A DNA stretch of 64,000 nucleotides, taken from contig CANPXW010000001.1 of NCBI GenBank assembly GCA_947587025.1, forward strand, positions 1 through 64,000. Reading direction: 5' to 3'. Numbering within the stretch: position 1 is the stretch's first letter; each line of letters begins with the position of its first letter. The notes beneath the pieces are model-generated. The model searched no databases. It was not told where the DNA came from and worked only from the letters and a program-made list of their open reading frames with translations. Both the position numbers and the translations under genes were made by a program. This document shows, in pieces, positions 43,071 through 52,921 of this stretch. The stretch is from an uncultured Oscillospiraceae bacterium (lineage in GTDB: Bacteria; Bacillota; Clostridia; Oscillospirales; Oscillospiraceae).

Positions 43071-45154
43071 GCCTTGCTCTGCCTCCTCGCTTCGTGTTTG
43101 TGGGGCGTTTTCCCTCGCCGCCGGCCCATCACCAGCCGGTCGGTCATGCCCAGCAGTCCCGGCAGCACCAGCAGCACCGCCGTCAGGGAGAAGATGGCCC
43201 CCCGTCCCAGCAGCAGGCCCATCTCCGCCAGCAGCCGGTTGGAGCTGATGAAGCCCATCAGCAGCCCCACCACCGCCAGCACGCTGCCGGAGGTGAGGAT
43301 GGACACGGTCACGTCCGCGATGGTCTTCACCAGCGCGTCCCGCTTGGCAAGCTGTGCCCGGTTCTCCCGGTACCGGTCGGTCATCAGGATGGCGTAGTCC
43401 ACCGTGGCCCCCAGCTGGATGGAGCTGATGATGAGATAGGTGATGTAGAAAAGAGGCGTGCCGGAGAAGTAGGGCACCGCCAGGTTGACCCAGATGGCCG
43501 TCTCGATGCACAGCACCAGCAGCACCGGCAGCCAGGCCGAGCGCATGGTCAGCAGCAGTACAAGGAATACCGCCCCCACCGCCACCAGATTGACTTTTAA
43601 AAGGTCGGCGGTGACGGTCTTCATCAGGTCATAGGTGCTCACGCCCTGGCCGGCCAGATGGCACCCGCCGGGGTAGTAACTGTCCGCGATGGCGCGGATA
43701 TTCTCCACCAGGGCGAAGGTGTCTGCCCCCTCGTAGGGCACGTCCACGGACAGGACCATGCGGCTGTAGTTCTCGCTCATCAGCTGGGAGAGAGCGGTCT
43801 CGTCCAGGTAGGTCAGGGGTATCTCCGCCCCGGCCATGTCCACATAGGAGATGATGCTGGTCACGTGGTCCAGCTCGTGCAGGTCCCGGGACAGGGCCGT
43901 CTGTACGGCGGTGTCCCGGCCGGGGACCAGCAGCACGTAGGTGTCGCTCTTGCCGAAGGCGTCCTCGATGGCGGCGGTGTCCTGGGTGTACTGGGCCTGG
44001 GGGCCGAACATCTGGCCGGAGCCGTAATAAAACTCGTTGGCGTGGCTGGCCAGAAATGCCGGGGCGATGATGAGCAGGAACAGGATGGCCAGCGGGGCGG
44101 TGATGCGCCGCACCAGCCGGCCGAAGCCGTCTAATCTGGGTACCAGCGGCCGGTGGCGGAGCCTGTCGCTCAATTTGCAGGCACACAGCAGCAGACAGGG
44201 CATGAAGAAGAACGCCGTGAGCAGGCTGATGGCGATGCCCTTGGCCAGGGCCAGACCCAGGTCCGCCCCCAGCCGGAAGCGCATGAGCACCAGCGCCGCG
44301 AAGCCGATCACCGTGGTCAGCCCGCTGGAGAGGATGGAGCTGGTGGACAGGCACAGCGCGTCCACCATGGCCTGCTGGTCCGTCTTGCCCGGCGCGCGGC
44401 ACTCCTCGAACCGGTGCAGCAGGAACACGGAGTAGTCCAGGCTGACGGCCATCTGCAGGATGCTGCCGGAGGCGTTGGTGACGAAGCTGATGCGGCCGAA
44501 GATAAGGTTGGTGCCGCTGTTGAGGGCCACCGCCACTCCCAGTCCCGCCAGCACCAGCAGGGGCTCTGCCCAGGAGGTGGTGGTCAGGGCCAGCACCACC
44601 ATGGCAAAGGCCACGCCGAACGCGCCGATCAGCTGCACCTCGCCCATGGTGCCGGTGGCGGAGTTATACATGGACACGGCCGAGCCGGTCATGGCTCCCT
44701 CCGGGCCGATGATGTCCCGGATGGCCTGGCAGGCCGTCACGTAATCCTCCTCGTCCAGGGTGACGGAGTAGAGCGCCGCCCCGTCCCGGTAATAGGTGCG
44801 CAGGGTGTCCTGGTCCATGGCGGACATGGGCACGGTCACATCGGCCGCGTCGTCCAGCCAGGACACCGCCAGCACGCCGGGCGCCTGCGCCAGGCGGGCT
44901 TTCAGCTCCAGGGCCTGGGGCACGGTCACATCGGGGACCATCACACGGGCGTTGGGGATGCCGCCGGGGAACTCGGCGCCCATCACGTCGATGGCCAGGG
45001 TGGAGGGGCTGTCCTCGGGCAGGTATTCGTTGATGTCGTAATTGACCACCACCAGCCCCCGCAGCACCAGGCATACCGCCGAGGCGAGGATGAACAGCGC
45101 CAGCACGGCCTTTTTGTGTGCCGTCACGGCCGTATACATCCCGCGCATGTCCAT
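43067..45154 (-). CDS. MMPL/RND family permease
   Basis: 12-TM-like two-fold architecture; VSLDYSVFLLHRFEE and ATVDYAILMTDRYRENR duplicated motifs. Confidence 0.93.
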   Translation of the reverse strand: MDMRGMYTAVTAHKKAVLALFILASAVCLVLRGLVVVNYDINEYLPEDSPSTLAIDVMGAEFPGGIPNARVMVPDVTVPQALELKARLAQAPGVLAVSWLDDAADVTVPMSAMDQDTLRTYYRDGAALYSVTLDEEDYVTACQAIRDIIGPEGAMTGSAVSMYNSATGTMGEVQLIGAFGVAFAMVVLALTTTSWAEPLLVLAGLGVAVALNSGTNLIFGRISFVTNASGSILQMAVSLDYSVFLLHRFEECRAPGKTDQQAMVDALCLSTSSILSSGLTTVIGFAALVLMRFRLGADLGLALAKGIAISLLTAFFFMPCLLLCACKLSDRLRHRPLVPRLDGFGRLVRRITAPLAILFLLIIAPAFLASHANEFYYGSGQMFGPQAQYTQDTAAIEDAFGKSDTYVLLVPGRDTAVQTALSRDLHELDHVTSIISYVDMAGAEIPLTYLDETALSQLMSENYSRMVLSVDVPYEGADTFALVENIRAIADSYYPGGCHLAGQGVSTYDLMKTVTADLLKVNLVAVGAVFLVLLLTMRSAWLPVLLVLCIETAIWVNLAVPYFSGTPLFYITYLIISSIQLGATVDYAILMTDRYRENRAQLAKRDALVKTIADVTVSILTSGSVLAVVGLLMGFISSNRLLAEMGLLLGRGAIFSLTAVLLVLPGLLGMTDRLVMGRRRGKTPHKHEARRQSKA

Positions 45155-45237
45155 CCCTCCTTCATGGTTTTATAACGCTAACGGCTATTATAGACCTCGC
45201 CGCCGCGTTTTTCAATGGACGCATTGTGCAAAATGGG

Positions 45238-45272
45238 CAAAAAACGCCTCCCTCGTCGGAGGGAGGCGGAGG
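45238..45272 (-). terminator. Terminator downstream of PAP2 gene
   Basis: CGCCTCCCTC-GTCG-GAGGGAGGCG with a T-run on the minus strand. Confidence 0.75.
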
Positions 45273-45281
45273 GCGTCGGCG

Positions 45282-45974
45282 TTATCGTCTTGCGGCGGCG
45301 GGCCTGTTCCCATGGGAGGCGCGCCGGCGGGCGGGAGCGGATACCAGCGGCAGGACCAGCGCGCTCAGCGCTGCGGCAGCCGCCACGTCCAGCACCGAGT
45401 GCTGCTTGACGAACAGGGTGGACAGGCATATGAGCGCGGTCATGGCGGCGAAGGCCAGCCGCCAGCCGGTCCGGGCAAAACGCCCGCAGTCCCACAGCCC
45501 CACTGACACGGCGATGGCCCCCAACACGTGGATGGAGGGACACACGTTGGTGTTGGTGTCGAAGGCATAGAACCAGACGGCGAACCGGGTCATCACATTG
45601 TCCCGGGGAAAGGCGTCCGGCCGCAGCAGCTGCTGGGTGGGCCAGAGGATGTAGATGACGAGCGTTGCGGCGTATGTGAGGATGATGAAGCGCATCATCC
45701 GCCGGAAGGCGGGCACGTCGGTGAAGAAGGTGTAGGCAAGGCCGCCGATGAGGTACACGAACCAGAAAAGGTACGGGATGAAGAACCACTCGTTGAAGGG
45801 GATGCGCCCGTCCAGGGCGCACTGCACGGTGTAGTAGTGCCGGGCCAGACCGCCCCGCTCCAGCAGCAAAAACAGCAGCCCGTGCACGGGCCAGTACAGC
45901 AGCAGCAGGATGTGCCGATAAGCCGGGTCCGTGATGTTCCCCGGCCGCAGGCCCCGGTAATCGGGCCTATTCAT
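45282..45974 (-). CDS. PAP2-like membrane phosphatase
   Basis: CPSIHVLGAIAVSVGL and STLFVKQHSVLDVAAA (PAP2 motifs). Confidence 0.88.
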   Translation of the reverse strand: MNRPDYRGLRPGNITDPAYRHILLLLYWPVHGLLFLLLERGGLARHYYTVQCALDGRIPFNEWFFIPYLFWFVYLIGGLAYTFFTDVPAFRRMMRFIILTYAATLVIYILWPTQQLLRPDAFPRDNVMTRFAVWFYAFDTNTNVCPSIHVLGAIAVSVGLWDCGRFARTGWRLAFAAMTALICLSTLFVKQHSVLDVAAAAALSALVLPLVSAPARRRASHGNRPAAARR

Positions 45975-46440
45975 GGACCAGCGCCTCCTCTCTGCGCGCC
46001 AGCTTCTCCGCCAGGCGCGCAAGCCGGGGGCGGTTGTAGCGCTGGATCATGATGAAGGGCAGATTGACAAGATCGTATACCAGCACCATCAGCGCCGCCC
46101 ACCACTGCCGGCACAGCAGCACCGGCAGCGCCAGCGCCATCAGCGCGGCGTGCACCAGCTCCGCCACGCATGTCTCCTGCACCAGCAGCTCCACCCGCTG
46201 GCTGGAGCCGTCCGTGAGGGCCTTCCGGGGCAGAAAGCGCAGATACTTGCTCATGTCCGGCAGCTTATCCTTCCACTTGCGGATGCGCAGCTTTTCGTAA
46301 AAACGGCCCTGCTGCTCGAAAGCCCAGGGCTTGAAGGGAAAGCGGTCCGGATGAAAGTCACGGCGCATGTATGCGCCGGCCAGGTTGGACAGCAGGCTGA
46401 TGGCCGCCAGATACAGCACGCTCCACCACAGCTCGTTCAT
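45967..46440 (-). CDS. CrtO-like (glycosyl-diaponeurosporenoate acyltransferase-like) membrane protein
   Basis: FPFKPWAFEQQGRFYEKLRIRKWKDKLPDMSKYL...ETCVAELVHAALM; RYNRPRLARL. Confidence 0.85.
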   Translation of the reverse strand: MNELWWSVLYLAAISLLSNLAGAYMRRDFHPDRFPFKPWAFEQQGRFYEKLRIRKWKDKLPDMSKYLRFLPRKALTDGSSQRVELLVQETCVAELVHAALMALALPVLLCRQWWAALMVLVYDLVNLPFIMIQRYNRPRLARLAEKLARREEALVHE

Positions 46441-47561
46441 CACCGCGCGGCCTCCGTTTCCGCCAGATGCGACCACACCGCCTCCGCCGCGCTGCGCTCC
46501 TGCAGCAGCGCCGCGCGCATTTTTTCCAGCTGTCCGCCGTCGGCCAGCAGGCGCAGGCAAAGCTCCGTCAGCGCCTCGGGGTCGGGCGCCGTCACCGCGC
46601 CGCCGGTGGCGCAGAAATGGCGCAGATTGGGTCCCTCGCAGGCGGATATGGCGTCCACCAGCACCATGGGCAGGCCCTTCACCGCCGCCTCGGAGGTGCT
46701 CACGCCCCCGGCCTTGGTCAAAAACAGGTCCGCGCTGTCCATCAGCAGGGGGATGTCGTCCCGGTAGCCCCAGATGAACACGTCCGGCCGGTCGGCAAAC
46801 TCCCGCTCCAGTTTTTTCTGCAGATGGGTATAGGTGCCGCAGACCACTGCCAGGGCGTCGCCCTCCGGCAGCCGGTAGGCCAGCCGCTCGGCCAGCTCGT
46901 CCAGATGGCCGCAGCCCATGGACCCGCACATGGCCAGCACCAGCTTCCCGCTCTCCGGCAGGCCCAGACACCGGCGGGCCTCGGTCTTGTCCACCCGCTG
47001 GTAAAAGGCCCGGCGCACGGGCACCCCAGGTATCACCTCGACGCGCTCTTCAGGCACGCCCGCCTGGACGCACTCCTCCGCCGCGCGGGGAGAGGGGACG
47101 AAGTAGCAGTCCATCCGGCAGTTCTCCACAAAGGGGCTGCAGGTGTAGTCCGTGGCGATGAACGACGAGCCCAGCGCCAGCTCCGGGTGCAGCGACCGCA
47201 GCCGGGTGACCATCAGCGCCGAGAACACGTGGGGGCAGACAAGGCAGTCGTAATCCTCCCGGGCGATGAGCGCGTGAAGCTTCTCTGTGCCCAGAGCCAG
47301 TATGTTGGCCAGCAGATTGCGCTCCTCTCCGGTGGAGGGGTGCTGCTCCAGCAGATGGTAGCTGACGCGCCACGCCGACGGCATGTGCCGGTAAAGCCGG
47401 GTGTGCCACCGGCAGATGGCCTCCGACGCCTTCTCCGAGAGGAAGCCCAGCGCGTCGGCCACGTCGCAGGACGCGCCGTGCTCTGTGAAGGCCTCCCGCA
47501 CCGCCGCCGCCACGGAATTGTGGCCCTCGCCGGTGCTGCAGGTCAGGATCAATGCTTTCAT
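46440..47561 (-). CDS. MGDG synthase / processive glucosyltransferase (UgtP-like)
   Basis: ILTCSTGEGHNSVAAAVREAF; DYTCSPFVENCRMDCYFVPS; FLTKAGGVSTSEAAVKGLPMVL. Confidence 0.92.
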   Translation of the reverse strand: MKALILTCSTGEGHNSVAAAVREAFTEHGASCDVADALGFLSEKASEAICRWHTRLYRHMPSAWRVSYHLLEQHPSTGEERNLLANILALGTEKLHALIAREDYDCLVCPHVFSALMVTRLRSLHPELALGSSFIATDYTCSPFVENCRMDCYFVPSPRAAEECVQAGVPEERVEVIPGVPVRRAFYQRVDKTEARRCLGLPESGKLVLAMCGSMGCGHLDELAERLAYRLPEGDALAVVCGTYTHLQKKLEREFADRPDVFIWGYRDDIPLLMDSADLFLTKAGGVSTSEAAVKGLPMVLVDAISACEGPNLRHFCATGGAVTAPDPEALTELCLRLLADGGQLEKMRAALLQERSAAEAVWSHLAETEAAR

Positions 47562-47677
47562 GTAATACCTCGGGGTCATTCCAATAATCCAAGCTACATA
47601 ATGCCCTATGAGATCGGTTGATGTCAATATGTAACTTACACAAAAAATATCATGGCAAAAAATTACAATGATTACGA

Positions 47678-47704
47678 ACATCCCGCCTCGGTGAGGCGGG
47701 ATGT
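47678..47704 (-). terminator. Terminator of aminotransferase operon
   Basis: ACATCCCGCCTC..GAGGCGGGATGT hairpin; T-rich tract follows on the minus strand. Confidence 0.75.
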
Positions 47705-47708
47705 CGGT

Positions 47709-48887
47709 TCATTTCAGCAGCGCGGCCAGCTTGCCAAGCCGGCGCAGCGCCTCGTCCATGGTCTCTTTTCGCCGGGCGAAGTGGAAACGTATCAGGTGGT
47801 TCACCGGCTCCTGGAAAAAGCTGGAGCCTGGCACCGCCGCCACGCCGATCTCGCGTATCAGCCACTCGCAGAAGGCAAGGTCCGTGTATCCGGCGAACTG
47901 GGGCAGATCCAGGAATTTCTGGATGTCTACCAGCACGAAGTAGGTCCCCTGGGGCACGTTGTGCTCCAGCCCCAGCGCGTCCAGCCCCGCCAGGAAGTAG
48001 TCCCGCTTCTGGTGATAGAGCGCGTTGAGGCCCTCATAGTAGTCGTCCGAGAGGGTCAGGGCCGCCACCGCCGCCTGCTGCAGGGGCGCGGCCGCGCCCA
48101 CGGTGAGGAAATCGTGGACCTTCTTGGCCGCCTCTGCCACCGGCTCCGGCGCGATCAGATACCCCAGCCGCCAGCCCGTGGCGGAGAAGGTCTTGGACAG
48201 GGAGTTGCAGGTGATGGTGTGCTCATACATCCCCGGCAGGGCGGACATGTACACGTGCTTGGCCGGAGCGTACACCAGGTGCTCATATACCTCGTCGGTG
48301 ACGGCGAAGGCGTCGTATTTGATGATGAGCGCCGCGATGGCCTCCAGCTCCTGGCGTGTGAACACCTTGCCGCAGGGGTTGGAGGGGTTGCAGATGATGA
48401 TCGCCTTGGCTCCGTCCCGGAAGCCCTGCTCGATCTGGGCGATGTCGAAATCGAAGGCGGGAGGCCTCAGGGGGATGTAGATGGGCTCGGCCCCGGACAG
48501 GATGGCGTCCGCGCCGTAATTCTCGTAGAAGGGGGAGAAGACCATCACCTTGTCGCCGGGGTTGCAGATGGTCATCATGGCGCACATTATGGCCTCGGTG
48601 CTGCCGCAGGTGACCACGATCTCCCGATCCGGGTCCACGGTGCGTCCGATGGCGCGGCTCTGCTTGGCGGCCAGGGCGTCCCGGAGGTTTTTCGCCCCGA
48701 AGGTGACGGAATACTGGTGGGGCCCGGCGTAGGCCGCCTTTGCCAGCGCGTCCAGCATCTCCTTCGGCGGGTCGAAGTCGGGGAAGCCCTGGCTGAGGTT
48801 GATGGCTCCGTACTGGTCGGAGATACGGGTCATCCGGCGGATGACCGAATCGGTGAAGGTCCCTACTCTGTGGCTCAGGGTCGGCAT
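47709..48887 (-). CDS. Class I/II pyridoxal-phosphate aminotransferase
   Basis: INLSQGFPDFDPPKEML; NPSNPCGKVFTRQELEAIA; NSLSKTFSATGWRLGYLIAP. Confidence 0.94.
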   Translation of the reverse strand: MPTLSHRVGTFTDSVIRRMTRISDQYGAINLSQGFPDFDPPKEMLDALAKAAYAGPHQYSVTFGAKNLRDALAAKQSRAIGRTVDPDREIVVTCGSTEAIMCAMMTICNPGDKVMVFSPFYENYGADAILSGAEPIYIPLRPPAFDFDIAQIEQGFRDGAKAIIICNPSNPCGKVFTRQELEAIAALIIKYDAFAVTDEVYEHLVYAPAKHVYMSALPGMYEHTITCNSLSKTFSATGWRLGYLIAPEPVAEAAKKVHDFLTVGAAAPLQQAAVAALTLSDDYYEGLNALYHQKRDYFLAGLDALGLEHNVPQGTYFVLVDIQKFLDLPQFAGYTDLAFCEWLIREIGVAAVPGSSFFQEPVNHLIRFHFARRKETMDEALRRLGKLAALLK

Positions 48888-50017
48888 ATGGGCGTGCCCT
48901 CCTTTTCCAAAGTGCGCATAAAGGCGCTGACGGCGGCGAGGCCGTCGGTCAGGGTCTGCCGGCCGGCGGCGTAGCCGATGCGCATGCACCGGCCCTCGTC
49001 GAAGCAGTCCCCCGGCGTGACGAACGCGCCGGTGGCGTGGTACATCCGCTCGCAGAATCCATACGAGGGGACGTCGAAGTCATAATAGACCAGGGCGGTG
49101 GTGCCCGCACGGGGCTTGGTGTACCACACGTGGGGCTCGGCATGCACCCAGGCGTCCAGCACGGCCAGGTTCTCCCGCACGATGGCCCGGCTGCGGCCCA
49201 GGACCGCGTCCTTATGGGCTAGGGCTAAGGCTGCAGCGGCCTCGTCGAACATGCCGCAGCTGATGTGGTCGTAGTCCCGGTGGGACCAGAAGGCGTCCAG
49301 CGCCGCCTTGTCCCGTGTGGCGAGCCAGCCCAGGCGCAGCCCCGCCAGGGAGAATACCTTGGACATACTGCCCACGGAGATGCCCTTTTCGTAGATGTCC
49401 GCCATGGAGGGGCTGTAGCCGTCGTCCTGGGTCAGGTGGCGGTACACCTCGTCGCACAGCACGTAGGCACCGGCCCGGCGGGCGATGTCCGCGATGGCGC
49501 AGAGGGTAGCCTCATCCATCAGCGCCCCGGTGGGGTTGTTGACGCATATGAGCTTGGTGCCGGGTACAGCCAGGCGGGCAAGCTCCGCCAGGTCGGGAAG
49601 ATAGTCGTTCTTCTGCTCCAGGTGCAGGATGCGCACGTCTGCGCCCAGGCTCTCCGGGATGGAGTACAGCTGCTGGTAGGTGGGGCTGACGCTCACCACC
49701 CGGTCCCCCGGCTCCACCAGAGAGCAGAACAGGTGGTGGTTGGCCCCGGCCGCGCCGTGGGTGGGCACGATGTTCTCCGGGCCCAGGGTCTTATAGAGCC
49801 CGCAGACCCCCTGCCGGAAGGCGGGGGCGCCCTCGATGTCGCCGTAGGTCAGCCGGCGGGCGGAGAATCCCCGCCAGAACGATGCCGGGTCCTGACCGGT
49901 GAGGGCGAAAAGCTGGTCCATGCTCACCGAGTCCACGCAGGTCTCCGCGATGTTGTACCTCGCGCCGGTCTCGTATGCGTTCATCCATTCTTCTACTTTG
50001 AAGGGCTTGATATACAT
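48875..50017 (-). CDS. Class I/II aminotransferase
   Basis: THGAAGANHHLFCSLVEPGDRVVSVSPTYQQLY; VNNPTGALMDEATL; GSMSKVFSLAGLRLGWLA. Confidence 0.92.
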   Translation of the reverse strand: MYIKPFKVEEWMNAYETGARYNIAETCVDSVSMDQLFALTGQDPASFWRGFSARRLTYGDIEGAPAFRQGVCGLYKTLGPENIVPTHGAAGANHHLFCSLVEPGDRVVSVSPTYQQLYSIPESLGADVRILHLEQKNDYLPDLAELARLAVPGTKLICVNNPTGALMDEATLCAIADIARRAGAYVLCDEVYRHLTQDDGYSPSMADIYEKGISVGSMSKVFSLAGLRLGWLATRDKAALDAFWSHRDYDHISCGMFDEAAAALALAHKDAVLGRSRAIVRENLAVLDAWVHAEPHVWYTKPRAGTTALVYYDFDVPSYGFCERMYHATGAFVTPGDCFDEGRCMRIGYAAGRQTLTDGLAAVSAFMRTLEKEGTPICRP

Positions 50018-50045
50018 ACGTCCATTCCTCTTAGCTAGGTCATTT

Positions 50046-50157
50046 TAAACTGCTCGGCGGAAGTGAATCCCGCCGGCAGGAAGTCAAAAGCCTGATGTTC
50101 TGCGGCTTTTGACTTCACGCGCGGCCCGCCGCGCGGCTCGCCCTGACCGGGCTTCGC
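50046..50157. repeat. 112-bp structured intergenic repeat, copy B
   Basis: Same length as and about 95% identical to 22139-22250. Confidence 0.85.
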
Positions 50158-50165
50158 TCTCTTTC

Positions 50166-50903
50166 TTACTCCAAATAATAGGCTTCCAGCCGGGCGGTCT
50201 GGTCCGGGCCCACGCCCAGGGCCAGCTCCAGGTAATTCTGTATGGAGCCGTACTCGATGAGGATACAGTCGGACCAGTACCGGGCGTTGACCTCGAACAC
50301 CGGGAACACCTCGGCCATCAGGGCGATCTCTTCCTCGCTGGCGCGGGCAAAGCGCATGGCCTCCAGCTGGGTGCGGGCAAACTCGTTGGTGCGCATGTAT
50401 TCCTCCACCACCGCGTCCAGGTCAAAGCCCAGAGCGCTCAGGAGCAGCATGGCCCCCACGCCGGTGCGGTCCTTGCCCTGGGAGCAGTGCCACAGCACCG
50501 GCCTGCCCTCTGAGGCCAGCAGCCGCTGGAAAAAGGCCGCGTAGGCGTCGATGGCCACCGGGTGCAGGGAGAGCAGCCGGTAGAACTCGTGGAACACCAT
50601 CCGTACCTCGCTGGGCACGGTGCTCTTAATGGGGATGACCGCCTCCAGGTCCGGCACCGGGGGCAGCCAGACATTCTCCGCGCCGGGCACCGCTTTGTCC
50701 GGGGCGCGGTCACGCTCCCGCCGATCCCGCATGTCTACGATGAGGGCCAGCCCCATGTCCGCCAGACGGGACACGTCCGCCGCCGAGGCATTGCCCAGGT
50801 GGCCGGAGCGCAGCAGCACCCCTTCTTTGACCCGGGCCCCGTCGGCCCGGACAAGGCCGCCCAGCTCGCGGAAATTTTCGATATTGTCAAATGAGTACGT
50901 CAT
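50166..50903 (-). CDS. Tyrosine-protein phosphatase family
   Basis: NFRELGGLVRADGARVKEGVLLRSGHL; P-loop LWHCSQGKDRTGVGAMLLL. Confidence 0.92.
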   Translation of the reverse strand: MTYSFDNIENFRELGGLVRADGARVKEGVLLRSGHLGNASAADVSRLADMGLALIVDMRDRRERDRAPDKAVPGAENVWLPPVPDLEAVIPIKSTVPSEVRMVFHEFYRLLSLHPVAIDAYAAFFQRLLASEGRPVLWHCSQGKDRTGVGAMLLLSALGFDLDAVVEEYMRTNEFARTQLEAMRFARASEEEIALMAEVFPVFEVNARYWSDCILIEYGSIQNYLELALGVGPDQTARLEAYYLE

Positions 50904-51547
50904 TATGTATGGTCCCTCTCATAGGTCTGGCACCACTGCTTCACGCAGCAGGCCTCGCACCGGGGCGCGCGGGCGGAGCACACCGCCCGGCCGTGGTAGA
51001 CGATGCGGTGGCAGAAGTCGGAGCAGCCCTCCGGCGGCAGGATGGCCCGCAGAGCGGTCTCTATTTTGGGCGGGTCTTTCATATCGTCCACCAGCCCCAT
51101 GCGGTTGGACAGGCGGATGCAGTGGGTGTCCACCACCACACTGCCTGGCTTGCGGTACACGTCCCCCAGGATGAGATTGGCGCTCTTGCGCCCCACGCCG
51201 GGGAGCTTCAGAAGGTCCTCCATGTTGTCCGGCACCACGCCGTGGAAATCCTCCACCAGCATCCGGGCCGCCCCCACGATGTCCCGGGCCTTGCCCCGGA
51301 AGAACCCGCAGGAGTGGATATAGGGCTCCACATCCTCCGGCTCCGCCTTGGCCATGGTCTCCGGGTCGGGGAACCGGGCGAACAGGGCGGGGGAGATCAT
51401 GTTCACCCGCTCGTCGGTGCACTGGGCCGCCAGACGCACCTGCACCAGCAGCTGCCACGCCTCGTGGTAGTCCAAGGTGCAGTCCGCCAGGGGGTACTCC
51501 GCCGCCAGGGCGTCCACGATATGCGCTACCTGTTCCGGTGTTCTCAT
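50903..51547 (-). CDS. nth: Endonuclease III
   Basis: LLVQVRLAAQCTDERVN; LPGVGRKSANLILGDVYRKPGSVVVDTHCIRLSNRMGL; FeS CxxxxxxCxxCxxxxxC. Confidence 0.95.
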   Translation of the reverse strand: MRTPEQVAHIVDALAAEYPLADCTLDYHEAWQLLVQVRLAAQCTDERVNMISPALFARFPDPETMAKAEPEDVEPYIHSCGFFRGKARDIVGAARMLVEDFHGVVPDNMEDLLKLPGVGRKSANLILGDVYRKPGSVVVDTHCIRLSNRMGLVDDMKDPPKIETALRAILPPEGCSDFCHRIVYHGRAVCSARAPRCEACCVKQWCQTYERDHT

Positions 51548-51655
51548 TGCCAGACCCGCCTTCTCTTTTTCTAGGGGAAATCTTATCACGGCCTGTTGCA
51601 AATTCCAAGTGGTTTCTATATAATTTGTGTATCTTCACAAAAAGGATCTGAGCCT

Positions 51656-52921
51656 ATGTACCGTCCCTTTGCAGATGAATTCCGGCCCCAGAGCCTGGAC
51701 GACGTGTTCGGCCAGGAGCACATCCTGGGGCAAAACGGCATGCTGCGGCGCATCGCGGACAGCGGCCATATCCCCTGCATGATCTTCTACGGCCCCTCCG
51801 GTACGGGAAAGACCACCGTGGCCCGCATCATCGCCCAGCGCACCGACAGGCCCCTGCGGCGGCTCAACGCCACCACGGCGGGCCTTGCGGACATCAAGAC
51901 CATCATCGAGGAGCTGGACACCCTGCTGGCCCCGGAGGGCGTGCTGCTGTACCTGGACGAGATACAATACTTCAACAAAAAACAGCAGCAGTCGCTGCTG
52001 GACTTCATCGAAAACGGGAAGATCACCCTGATCGCGTCCACCACGGAGAACCCCTACTTCTGCGTGTTCAACGCCATCCTGTCCCGCAGCACGGTGTTCG
52101 AGTTCAAGCAGCTGACCCCCGCCGATGTGAAAAAAGCCATGGAGCGGGTGCTGCGCCTGCTGCAGGAGCGGGACGGGTCCGTCATCGACTGTGAGGAGGG
52201 CGTGCTGGACTACATCGCCTCCGCCTGCGGGGGAGATGCCAGAAAGAGCCTCAACACCCTGGAGCTGCTCTACACCACCGCCCCTGTGGGGAAAAACGGC
52301 ATGACGTTCACCATGGCCGACGCCCGGGCGGTGACCCAGCGCAGCGCCATGCGCTACGACCGGGACGGAGACGAGCACTTCGACATCCTCTCGGCGCTGA
52401 TGAAGTCCATGCGGGGCTCGGACCCGGATGCGGCGCTGCACTACCTGGCCCGGTTTTTGGAGACCGGGGACCTCTTGGGGGCCTGCCGGCGGATATTGTG
52501 CTCCGCCAGCGAGGACATCGGCCTGGCCTACCCGCAGGCAGTGCCCATCGTGAAGGCGTGCGTGGATTCGGCGCTGCAGCTGGGCCTGCCCGAGGCGCGG
52601 CTGCCCCTGGCCGAGGCGGTCATATTCCTGGCCACCTGCCCCAAGTCCAACACCGGCTGCATGGCCATCGACGCGGCCATCGCCGACGTGAAGGCGGGCA
52701 AAGCCGGGCCCATCCCCCGGCAGCTGCAGAACGTCCACGCCGACGGCACGGGCTTCGAGCGGGAGCAGGGCTATCTCTATCCCCACGACTACCCCAACCG
52801 CTGGGTGGCCCAGCAGTATCTGCCCGACAGCCTGAAGGACGCCCACTATTACGAATACGGCGACAACAAGACCGAACAGGCCGCGAAAAAATACTGGGAC
52901 CTTATCAAGGGGCAGGGCTAA
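51656..52921 (+). CDS. rarA: Replication-associated recombination AAA ATPase
   Basis: RPQSLDDVFGQEHIL; FYGPSGTGKTTVARIIA; YLDEIQYFNKKQQQSLLDFIENG; SASEDIGLAYPQA. Confidence 0.96.
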   Translation: MYRPFADEFRPQSLDDVFGQEHILGQNGMLRRIADSGHIPCMIFYGPSGTGKTTVARIIAQRTDRPLRRLNATTAGLADIKTIIEELDTLLAPEGVLLYLDEIQYFNKKQQQSLLDFIENGKITLIASTTENPYFCVFNAILSRSTVFEFKQLTPADVKKAMERVLRLLQERDGSVIDCEEGVLDYIASACGGDARKSLNTLELLYTTAPVGKNGMTFTMADARAVTQRSAMRYDRDGDEHFDILSALMKSMRGSDPDAALHYLARFLETGDLLGACRRILCSASEDIGLAYPQAVPIVKACVDSALQLGLPEARLPLAEAVIFLATCPKSNTGCMAIDAAIADVKAGKAGPIPRQLQNVHADGTGFEREQGYLYPHDYPNRWVAQQYLPDSLKDAHYYEYGDNKTEQAAKKYWDLIKGQG

